Shown here: positions 6,982 through 13,133 of the stretch, one piece after another
Position numbering within the stretch: the first letter of the stretch is position 1
Layout: every line of letters begins with the position of its first letter
Assembly (NCBI GenBank): GCA_028678445.1
Contig: JAJRDJ010000496.1
Coordinates: forward strand, 1 to 14,825
DNA length: 14,825 bases
DNA from: Methylococcaceae bacterium
GTDB taxonomy: Bacteria > Pseudomonadota > Gammaproteobacteria > Methylococcales > Methylococcaceae
Direction of reading: 5' to 3'
The notes under the pieces: model-generated
The model's input: the letters and a program-made list of their open reading frames with translations, nothing else
The model's database searches: none
What the model was told of the DNA's origin: nothing
Program-made: the position numbers and the translations under genes

Positions 6982-7558
6982 GCTTTCTACGGACATTCGC
7001 TAGCACTGTATATTCGATTCCATCGCCAAATTTTAGTTTTGCCCCGGTGCCTGTCATGTAGTCAGGTGGGCTGATGACACGGATGTCTTCATCCGTTTCC
7101 GCATAATTATCATCCGGCCGTACCCGGGCGTTGCGGGTTTCGATACGCATCGTCCTGCCGTCCCGGTTGGCATCACGGAGCACCAGCACCTCGCCGTTGA
7201 GGAATATCTGCTTGCCGTCGCCGGGGAGGGTTGCGGTTTCGGCGTGTATGACCCAGGGCGGTCCTTCTTTTGTATAAAGGGTCATCACTGGTTTGGTCAG
7301 CTCTGATCGGTTCTCGTCCTCGTAATGCACCAACTCGTCCGCGATCAGCATTTCCTTGGGCTTACCTGCTTCATCCATGACGGTGCGTTGCAGGCCTTTA
7401 GAATAATAATCGACTTTCCCTGGCTGCAGTTTTTTTCCCTTCTCGATGGGCGGGCCAAAACGTTCGGCGGCCCACCAGGAGCCCAGTGCTAACAAGCCCA
7501 GCAGCAGGTAGCGGGCCAGCGGACCGAGGCGGGTCAGCGCTTCAGTAATAGCTTTCAA
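6965..7558 (-). CDS. lptC: Inner-membrane LPS-transport protein LptC
   Basis: A bitopic protein that receives LPS from LptBFG and passes it to LptA. From a TTG start at 7558 it is 197 residues (E. coli 191), beginning (M)KAITEALTRLGPLARY. One membrane span (about residues 15-32, LLLGLLALGSWWAAERFG) is followed by the periplasmic LptC domain with KVDYYSKGLQ, MTLYTKEGPPW, LNGEVLVLRD and the closing beta strands. The reading frame is open as far as an ATG at 7618 inside kdsC, but the extra residues (CARSAISSCRHK) do not look like LptC. The TTG is therefore inferred; it overlaps the end of kdsC by 17 bp. The end overlaps lptA. Confidence 0.88.
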   Translation of the reverse strand: MKAITEALTRLGPLARYLLLGLLALGSWWAAERFGPPIEKGKKLQPGKVDYYSKGLQRTVMDEAGKPKEMLIADELVHYEDENRSELTKPVMTLYTKEGPPWVIHAETATLPGDGKQIFLNGEVLVLRDANRDGRTMRIETRNARVRPDDNYAETDEDIRVISPPDYMTGTGAKLKFGDGIEYTVLANVRRKHEIQK

Positions 7559-8084
7559 TGATGGCCTGCAGAGTGTTTTGTGCCTGCATGATGAGATCGC
7601 AGACCTCGCGCACGGCACCCTGTCCTCCGCTCTGGGTGGTGATCCAGTGGGCGGTCCCGGTCAGGCTGAAGTGCGCATCGGCCACGGCCACGGCAAGCCC
7701 CACTCGTCGCAGCAGGGGCAGATCGAGGAGGTCATCTCCAACGTAGGCGGTTTGCCGCGGCGTAATATGCAGCAGGTCCAGCAGTTCCTCGAAGGGTTCG
7801 AGCTTGCTCTCCCGGCCCTGATAAACATGCTCAACCCCGAGGCTGTTCATACGCAAGGCCACGGCAGGGGAACTACGGCCAGAAATCACCGCCGTGGCCA
7901 CGCCGGTCCGCTGCAGCAATTTGATGCCATGGCCGTCGCGGGCATGGAAGCTCTTGAGCTCCTGGCCATCTGGCGTGAAATACAGACGCCCATCGGTCAA
8001 AACGCCATCCACATCGCAGATCAGCAGCCGGATCTGCGCCGCACGGTCCAGTACGTCCTGGGATGGGGGGGGGCTTGTCCTCAC
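7542..8084 (-). CDS. kdsC: 3-deoxy-D-manno-octulosonate 8-phosphate phosphatase KdsC
   Basis: Hydrolyses Kdo-8-phosphate to Kdo, the inner-core LPS sugar. A 180-residue HAD phosphatase of the small C0 type (E. coli 188). It has nucleophile Asp24 and acid/base Asp26 in CDVDGVLTDG, motif II ISGR (67-70), Lys94, and motif III GDD (116-118). The GTG start at 8084 overlaps the kdsD TGA (GTGA). The first ten residues (RTSPPPSQD) are unusual: a run of nine C on the coding strand (8065-8073) encodes the prolines. No in-frame start codon exists between this run and Asp24, so a length change in the run would destroy the product. Otherwise the enzyme looks complete. Confidence 0.95.
   Translation of the reverse strand: MRTSPPPSQDVLDRAAQIRLLICDVDGVLTDGRLYFTPDGQELKSFHARDGHGIKLLQRTGVATAVISGRSSPAVALRMNSLGVEHVYQGRESKLEPFEELLDLLHITPRQTAYVGDDLLDLPLLRRVGLAVAVADAHFSLTGTAHWITTQSGGQGAVREVCDLIMQAQNTLQAIIESYY
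8065..8073 (-). repeat. Homopolymer C9 at the 5' end of kdsC
   Basis: Nine consecutive G on the plus strand (C on the coding strand) lie 12 bp inside kdsC. Tracts of this length are known hot spots for polymerase slippage and for sequencing error. No functional role is shown. Confidence 0.9.
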
Positions 8085-9091
8085 ACCACTCCAGCCTTGA
8101 GCAGGTCATGCATGTTCAAAGCACCCACGAGGCGTGCATCACCATCGGTGACCAGCAGCGAGTTAATGCGTTTTTCTTCCATGATGCGCACAGTCTCGGC
8201 TGCCAGTCGCTCGGCATCTACCGTGATGCCGCCGCGTGTCATCACCTGGTGGATCGGCGTGGTGTGGATATCGATGGATTTTTCCAGCAAACGCCGCAGA
8301 TCGCCATCGGTAAAAATGCCGAGCACCTTGTTGTGCAAGTCCACCACGGCGGTCATGCCCAGCTTTTTTGCGGTCATTTCCAGTAGGGCGTCGCGCACGA
8401 CCGCCTGCTCGGTCACGGCGGGAATAGCTGCACCGGTATGCATGATGTCACTCACGCGAATCAGTAAGCGACGGCCAAGGCTGCCGCTGGGATGCGAGAA
8501 GGCAAAGTCCTCGCGGCTGAAACCACGCGCCTCGAGCAGGGCCACGGCCAGCGCGTCACCCATGGCCAGCGCTACCGTGGTGCTGGAGGTGGGGGCGAGA
8601 CCCAGTGGACAGGCTTCTTCGGTGATGCTCGTGTCCAGCGCCACCTCGGCCTCTTTCGCCAAGGGTGAGAGGGGGTTCCCGGTCATGGCGATCAACGGGA
8701 TACCGAGCCGCTTGAGCATGGGGAGGATGATGAGGATTTCCGAAGAATCGCCCGAATACGAAAGTGCCAGGACGATATCCTCGGGGGTGATCATACCCAG
8801 ATCGCCATGCCCGGCTTCCCCCGGATGCACAAAAAAAGCCGGCGTCCCCGTGCTGGCGAGGGTGGCGGCGATCTTCCCAGCAATGTGTCCGGACTTGCCC
8901 ATGCCCGTGACGACGACCCGGCCACGGCAGCCCAGCAGCACGCGGCAGGCAGCGGCAAAGCGGGCATCGATCCGCTCGGCGAGGGCCGCAACGGCAGCGG
9001 CCTCGGTGGCAATCACCCGCCGGCCCGACTCACACAATGTTGCCGGGTCGACGGGGGGGGGTGGGGGGCGGAGTTGAAAGCGAGGGAGCAT
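8081..9091 (-). CDS. kdsD: D-arabinose 5-phosphate isomerase KdsD
   Basis: Converts ribulose 5-phosphate to arabinose 5-phosphate, the first committed step towards Kdo. A 336-residue protein (E. coli 328). An SIS sugar-isomerase domain (about 40-185) has GMGKSGHI at 63-70, HPGEAGHGDLGM at 89-100 and SYSGDSSE at 111-118, followed by the conserved FSHPSGSLGRRL (His200). Two CBS domains follow (about 215-270 and 280-335; LGIFTDGDLRR and ALNMHDLL). The N-terminus is odd: LRPPPPPVDP is encoded by C6-A-C9 on the coding strand, ahead of the conserved start of the fold (ESGRRVIATEA). No good ribosome-binding site precedes the ATG at 9091. In-frame TTG (residue 19) and GTG (residue 26) codons after the tract could allow a shorter product. 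Its stop overlaps the kdsC start. Confidence 0.94.
   Translation of the reverse strand: MLPRFQLRPPPPPVDPATLCESGRRVIATEAAAVAALAERIDARFAAACRVLLGCRGRVVVTGMGKSGHIAGKIAATLASTGTPAFFVHPGEAGHGDLGMITPEDIVLALSYSGDSSEILIILPMLKRLGIPLIAMTGNPLSPLAKEAEVALDTSITEEACPLGLAPTSSTTVALAMGDALAVALLEARGFSREDFAFSHPSGSLGRRLLIRVSDIMHTGAAIPAVTEQAVVRDALLEMTAKKLGMTAVVDLHNKVLGIFTDGDLRRLLEKSIDIHTTPIHQVMTRGGITVDAERLAAETVRIMEEKRINSLLVTDGDARLVGALNMHDLLKAGVV
9053..9068 (-). repeat. Interrupted poly-C tract (C6-A-C9) at the 5' end of kdsD
   Basis: On the plus strand, nine G (9053-9061), one T (9062) and six G (9063-9068) lie about 20 bp inside kdsD and encode the five-proline run at residues 9-13. It is the second C9 tract in the window; both lie in the first codons of adjacent Kdo genes. 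Confidence 0.9.
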
Positions 9092-9117
9092 CTATTTATG
9101 GGACTTTAGCGGTAGGC

Positions 9118-9126
9118 ATTATGCCA
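9118..9126 (-). promoter_or_regulatory. Possible extended -10 promoter upstream of kdsD
   Basis: In the 93-bp gap between mlaD and kdsD the minus strand reads TGGCATAAT, a TGn extended -10 box with 5 of 6 matches. It is embedded in the palindrome GGCATTATGCC. A start about 7 nt downstream would give a short kdsD leader of ~20 nt. No matching -35 was found. It would let the kds-lpt genes be transcribed separately from the mla genes. Confidence 0.3.
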
Positions 9127-9184
9127 CGACGCCCCGGATTTTTTGGGGAGTTCTCCTTGCTGCCTGCTGATGCCCGGATCATCA

Positions 9185-10240
9185 TCAGCGGCGTTCCTCC
9201 GATTTTTTCCGGCCGTACAATAGATTGTCTGGATTGCGTTCCAGGGTATCCGCCAGCCGACGGATGGAGCGGGCCGCTTCCGACATGTCGCGCAGTACGT
9301 TGGAAAGCTCCGAATTGGGTTCGGTCAGGTCTTCGATAGCCAATAGCGTACCCTGGGCCTGTTTGAAGCTGTCACCGGCGGAGTCAAGCAGGGGCGGGAC
9401 CCGGCTGTTCAGATGGCTGACCAGCACCCGGCTATCCCGCACCATACCATCGATGGAAGTGTTCAAAGTGCCCACAGTGCTGTCCAGGTGCCGCACCAGA
9501 TGCTGCACATCCCTGTTTGTCTGGTCCAGGTTGCCGGTCATGGAATCCACCTTGCTGTCGAGATGGCGGAGCAACTGCTGCAAATCCTGCAAGGTCCGGT
9601 TGAGATTGTTGATGCTGGCATCGGTTTCGGGTTTGGCCAGCAGGTGATCGACCCGGCGAATGGCGCCCAGCGTGGCTTCCACCGTATCTTTTAGCGGCAG
9701 GTCACGCACTTCTCGTGTCAGTTTCTGCACAGTCTTTTCAATCTCGTCCTTGCTGGACGCCACCGTGGGGATTTCCGGCAAGCCGAGGGTTTTTTGTCCG
9801 ATCAGCGTGCCCGGGCGGTCCGGCAGGAAATCGATATCCACGTACAACTGGTTGGTCACCAGGCTCTGCAGGGACAGCCGGGCCCTCAGGCCCCGGTCAA
9901 TCAAGTCCTGCAGGGAGGGGTGCTCATGATGCTCCGCGTCGGCGCCATAGGTCTCCATGACTTTTTCGAGATCGATTTCGGCGATGACCGGCGTTAGGAC
10001 ACGGTTGTTTTCCAGGTCGTACTGCACCAGCACATCGTTGACTCGTCCGATGCTTACGCCTTTCAGCTTGACGGGGGCACCGGTGTTGAGTCCGTTGACC
10101 GAACCTTCGAAGTACACCACGTAGCGTTGGATCTTGCTGAAATAGTGACCCCCGCCAAACATCAGGGTGAGGATGACGGCCAATAGTAAACCGCCCAGGA
10201 CAAAGAGTCCGATCAGCCGGTTGTCGGCGGAAACGTTCAT
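9185..10240 (-). CDS. mlaD: MCE-domain lipid-transport protein, MlaD family (long form)
   Basis: Substrate-handling subunit of an MCE lipid ABC transporter, anchored in the inner membrane and facing the periplasm. It has 351 residues, about twice E. coli MlaD (183). One N-terminal membrane span covers about residues 9-29 (LIGLFVLGGLLLAVILTLMF). The MCE domain covers about 38-140 (YFEGSVNGLNTGAPVKLKGV...IGRV, closing with TNQLYVDIDFLPDRPG). A long helical tail follows (about 160-335), containing three consecutive 25-residue repeats at 223-297, and the end is ERNPDNLLYGRK, common in long MCE proteins. Its ATG overlaps the mlaF stop (ATGA). No MlaC or PqiC-type lipoprotein gene follows; kdsD does, after 93 bp. 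Phospholipid is the presumed cargo by family; the sequence does not show it. Confidence 0.9.
   Translation of the reverse strand: MNVSADNRLIGLFVLGGLLLAVILTLMFGGGHYFSKIQRYVVYFEGSVNGLNTGAPVKLKGVSIGRVNDVLVQYDLENNRVLTPVIAEIDLEKVMETYGADAEHHEHPSLQDLIDRGLRARLSLQSLVTNQLYVDIDFLPDRPGTLIGQKTLGLPEIPTVASSKDEIEKTVQKLTREVRDLPLKDTVEATLGAIRRVDHLLAKPETDASINNLNRTLQDLQQLLRHLDSKVDSMTGNLDQTNRDVQHLVRHLDSTVGTLNTSIDGMVRDSRVLVSHLNSRVPPLLDSAGDSFKQAQGTLLAIEDLTEPNSELSNVLRDMSEAARSIRRLADTLERNPDNLLYGRKKSEERR
9350..9574 (-). repeat. Three tandem 25-residue repeats in the MlaD tail
   Basis: Residues 223-247, 248-272 and 273-297 begin LLRHLDSKV, LVRHLDSTV and LVSHLNSRV respectively and are in exact 25-residue register without gaps. 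Hydrophobic residues fall in heptad-like spacing, so a coiled coil or helical needle is likely. Confidence 0.8.
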
Positions 10241-11091
10241 GGTTGGAGCTCCCGTCGGGAGGGCGATGGAGACAGGACGCGGGAGTCAGGGGAGTCAGTA
10301 GGCTCAGGTGTTTGACCCCGGGTCAGGAAATCCCGTACCGTCGGGTGAGTTGCCCGGGACAGCAATTCGCGGGGCGGGCCTCTTGCAATGATTGTCTTGG
10401 ATTCGGCGTCGAGGAAAATGGAGTCGGTGCCGATCTCGAGGATGCTGGCCAGATCATGGGTCACGATGATCGCTGTACTGCCGAGACTCTCGCTGAGGTG
10501 CAGGATGAGTTCATCTAGCCGGCGGGCGCTGATGGGGTCCAACCCGGCCGAGGGCTCGTCAAAAAAAAGGATTTCCGGGTCAAGTGCCAGGGCGCGGGCC
10601 AGCGCCGCGCGTTTCTGCATCCCCCCACTGAGTTCGGCGGGATAGAAGGCTTCGAAACCCGCGAGACCGACCAAAGAGAGTTTCAGCGCGACCAGTTCGG
10701 CGACCTGCTTTTTACTCAGATGGGTATGGGCCGAGAGGGGGAGGGCGATATTTTCCGCGAGAGTCATGGCGCTCCAGAGCGCGCCGCTCTGGTACAGAAT
10801 GCCCATTTTCAGCAGCATCCGGTCGCGCGCCCGGGCAGGCGCCTCCCACAAGTCCAGGCCATCAAAGAAGACATGGCCGGACACCGGTGCTTTCAGACCG
10901 ATCAGATGACGGAGCAAGGTACTTTTCCCGCAACCGCTGCCGCCCATGATGATGAAGATTTCACCGCGCCGGACCTGGAAGTCAAGATTGCGCTGGACCA
11001 TGAACTGACCATAGGCCATGGTCAGGCCCGAGACCCAGACATGGATATCCCGCTTCGATTCCGGCAAGGTAAGTGCTTGGGTAGAGGCCAT
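10237..11091 (-). CDS. mlaF: MCE lipid transporter ATPase, MlaF family
   Basis: A 284-residue cytoplasmic ATPase of the lipid transporter. Walker A GGSGCGKST at 50-58, Q-loop region ILYQSGALWS (98-107, the family form), signature LSGGMQKR at 154-161, Walker B ILFFDEP at 174-180, D-loop SAGLDP and switch VTHDLAS are all present. The C-terminal ~30 residues (TRGQTPEPTDSPDSR...) are a Pro/Ser-rich extension beyond the fold. The ATG lies 12 bp after the mlaE stop, and the stop overlaps the mlaD start. The Walker B Phe codons lie in a run of eight T on the coding strand (10561-10568), a possible slippage site, but the frame is intact. Confidence 0.95.
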   Translation of the reverse strand: MASTQALTLPESKRDIHVWVSGLTMAYGQFMVQRNLDFQVRRGEIFIIMGGSGCGKSTLLRHLIGLKAPVSGHVFFDGLDLWEAPARARDRMLLKMGILYQSGALWSAMTLAENIALPLSAHTHLSKKQVAELVALKLSLVGLAGFEAFYPAELSGGMQKRAALARALALDPEILFFDEPSAGLDPISARRLDELILHLSESLGSTAIIVTHDLASILEIGTDSIFLDAESKTIIARGPPRELLSRATHPTVRDFLTRGQTPEPTDSPDSRVLSPSPSRRELQP

Positions 11092-11103
11092 CCTGGGTTG
11101 CGG

Positions 11104-12243
11104 CTAGCGCTTGAAGACGTTCAGGGCGGTGACTATGAGCGTCATCACTGCATCGGAAATCACGATGAAGACAATCCCGGTCACGACCGCCGATGTGGTG
11201 GCAAGCCCCACGGCCGTGGCGTTGCGCTGACACTGCAGGCCGCGCATGCAGCCCGCGACCGCCACGAGGATGCCAAACACGGCGCTCTTGCCGATGCCGA
11301 CCTCAAAATCCACCAGGCGCAAGCGATTCTTGATCTGGATCAGATACTCGGCAAAGGAAATATCAAAAAGTCCCGCGGCAACCAGCGAGCCGCCGAGTAT
11401 GCCGAGGATGTCGGCGTAAATGCAAAGAAACGGAATGGTCGCGAACAGCGCGATAACGCGCGGCAGCACCAAGAACTCCATGGGGGAGAAACCGGTGGTT
11501 TTTAGCGCGTCGATCTCATCGTTCACGGTCATCGAACCCAGTTCGGCAGCGAATGCGGCTCCAGTGCGGCCCGCCATCAGGATGGCCGTCATCATCGCCC
11601 CCATCTCTCGTGCCATGCCGAGCCCGACCAGATCGGCGATGAATATTTGCGCGCCGAACAATTTGAGCTGGACCGCGCCCACGAACGCCAGAATCATGCC
11701 CACCAGGATGGCAATGAGGCCGATGATCGGCAGGGCATTCGGTCCGCAGTCCTGGATGAGCTGCCATAAGTCGCAAAAACGCATCCGGGCACGGCCGGTG
11801 AGGAGCCGGCCAAACGCCACACAAGTGGCTCCGACGAACTCGGCCAGCTGGTTGAAATCCTCTAGGGCCCGGACGGAATACTGCCCCAGTGCTTCCAGAA
11901 AGCCATGAGGTCCGGACGCACGGTGGGCGTCCTGGCGTTCCGGGACAGCTCTAGCAAGCGCCAGCATGCCGCGGACTCCTGCGGGCAGGCCACTGCCATC
12001 AACGGCAATGCCCAATACGCCGCAATACGCGATGATCTGGGTCAGAAACGTCAGCAGCAGGCTGTCCCAGCGCGTCAGCCCATCGCAGTCGAAACGGAGA
12101 GCACGACAAGGCGCTTCGGCCTTAAGCCTGCTGATTATTTCATCCGCCGGAGGGATACCGCTTTCCAGCCACCATTCGCCAGCCAGCCGCAGTGTGATGC
12201 TTTCAGGGGGGGCGGAAAAGATCTCCAGGGTCGGCGGGGTCAC
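11104..12243 (-). CDS. mlaE: MCE lipid transporter permease, MlaE family, with N-terminal STAS domain
   Basis: A 379-residue inner-membrane permease; E. coli MlaE is about 260. The first ~105 residues (TLEIFSAPPESITLRLAGEWWL...ALRFDCDGLTRWDS, ending before RAVPERQ) look like a STAS/MlaB-type regulatory domain fused to the permease. The remaining residues are the permease: FCDLWQLIQDCGPNALPIIG, several hydrophobic spans, and the MlaE coupling region GREMGAMMTAIL...AGRTGAAFAAELGSM and EIDALKTTGFSP, which meets the MlaF ATPase. No separate mlaB is needed or seen. The GTG start at 12243 overlaps the TGA of the upstream dehydrogenase (GTGA). The reading frame has a seven-C run near its start (12206-12212). 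Confidence 0.92.
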   Translation of the reverse strand: MTPPTLEIFSAPPESITLRLAGEWWLESGIPPADEIISRLKAEAPCRALRFDCDGLTRWDSLLLTFLTQIIAYCGVLGIAVDGSGLPAGVRGMLALARAVPERQDAHRASGPHGFLEALGQYSVRALEDFNQLAEFVGATCVAFGRLLTGRARMRFCDLWQLIQDCGPNALPIIGLIAILVGMILAFVGAVQLKLFGAQIFIADLVGLGMAREMGAMMTAILMAGRTGAAFAAELGSMTVNDEIDALKTTGFSPMEFLVLPRVIALFATIPFLCIYADILGILGGSLVAAGLFDISFAEYLIQIKNRLRLVDFEVGIGKSAVFGILVAVAGCMRGLQCQRNATAVGLATTSAVVTGIVFIVISDAVMTLIVTALNVFKR

Positions 12244-13130
12244 GCTGCGGGCCTCTTCAGCCGGTAGAGCGCCGAAATGTCTTCATCGCCATGGCCCTCC
12301 GCCATCAGTTGCCGGTAATGTTCCGCGGTCATGGCTGTCATGGGCAGCGTCATGCCCGCTGCTTCGGCCATGGCCTCGCAAATGGTCAGATCCTTCTCGT
12401 GCAGGGCAAGTTTGAAGCCCGGTTTGAACGTGCCCCGGGTCATGGTGGGGCCGCGTTTTTCCAGGAACCAGTTGCCTGCAGCGCCACCGGAAACGACCTC
12501 GATCACCTTGTCCATATCGAGGCCAAGACGTGCGCCAAACGCCAGTGCCTCGGTCACGGCTTCGTTGATGCCGGCGCACATGACCTGATTGACAGCCTTG
12601 GCGGATTGCCCCATGCCGACCTCGCCCATATGCACGATGCGGTTACTCAGGGCCGCGAGGACGGGACGGACTCGTTCCAGCGTTGCCGCTTCCCCGCCGA
12701 CCATGATGGCTAGGGTAGCATTGCGCGCCCCTTCCATGCCGCCGGTGACCGGCGCGTCCAGAAAGGCAGCGCCGGTGGCGCGGATCAGCTGCGCTGCCGC
12801 CACGGCGGTATCCCGGCTGACAGTCGAAAAGTCGACCACTATCTGGCCGGGATGCAGAGCCGGGAGAAGATTTTCGATAACCTCTAAAACATCCCGGTCC
12901 GCCGAGACGCACAGCAGTATGACCTCAACCCGCCCAGCCAGGTCGGCGGGCGTTGCGGCTCGGACTACACCCAGTTCACGCGCCAGCAACTCGGCCTTGT
13001 CCGCAGTCCGATTCCAGACCGCATCCAGCAGACCGACCTTCGCGGCATTCCGTGCCATCGCCGCGCCCATGGAACCGAGACCGATGAAGCCGACTTTTAA
13101 TGTTTTTTCAGTCTCGCGATCGGTGACCAT
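12240..13130 (-). CDS. NAD(P)-dependent beta-hydroxyacid dehydrogenase (GarR / 3-hydroxyisobutyrate dehydrogenase family)
   Basis: A 296-residue cytoplasmic oxidoreductase. The Rossmann motif GFIGLGSMG is at 14-22, WNRT (39-42) follows the second strand, the substrate motif DAPVTGG is at 125-131, and the catalytic Lys lies in GQSAKAVNQ (K178). The distal conserved KDL is at 246-248. WNRT in place of an acidic residue suggests NADP(H) preference, by analogy with glyoxylate/succinic-semialdehyde reductases. The substrate (tartronate semialdehyde, glyoxylate, succinic semialdehyde or 3-hydroxyisobutyrate) cannot be told from sequence. A GGAG site lies inside the end of speA, 3 bp separate it from speA, and its stop overlaps mlaE. 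It is therefore coupled to both, although no metabolic link is obvious. Confidence 0.9.
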   Translation of the reverse strand: MVTDRETEKTLKVGFIGLGSMGAAMARNAAKVGLLDAVWNRTADKAELLARELGVVRAATPADLAGRVEVILLCVSADRDVLEVIENLLPALHPGQIVVDFSTVSRDTAVAAAQLIRATGAAFLDAPVTGGMEGARNATLAIMVGGEAATLERVRPVLAALSNRIVHMGEVGMGQSAKAVNQVMCAGINEAVTEALAFGARLGLDMDKVIEVVSGGAAGNWFLEKRGPTMTRGTFKPGFKLALHEKDLTICEAMAEAAGMTLPMTAMTAEHYRQLMAEGHGDEDISALYRLKRPAA

Positions 13131-13133
13131 GGC

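Noticed and set aside
7578..9077. A 499-codon open frame on the plus strand opposite kdsC and kdsD
   Set aside because: It is antisense to two clear, conserved enzymes. The translation is Ser/Arg/Ala-rich with no domain, as expected from the complement of GC-rich codons.
10720..11505. A 261-codon plus-strand open frame opposite mlaF and mlaE
   Set aside because: His/Asp/Gly/Arg-rich composition and no recognisable motif; it is the shadow of two intact transporter genes.
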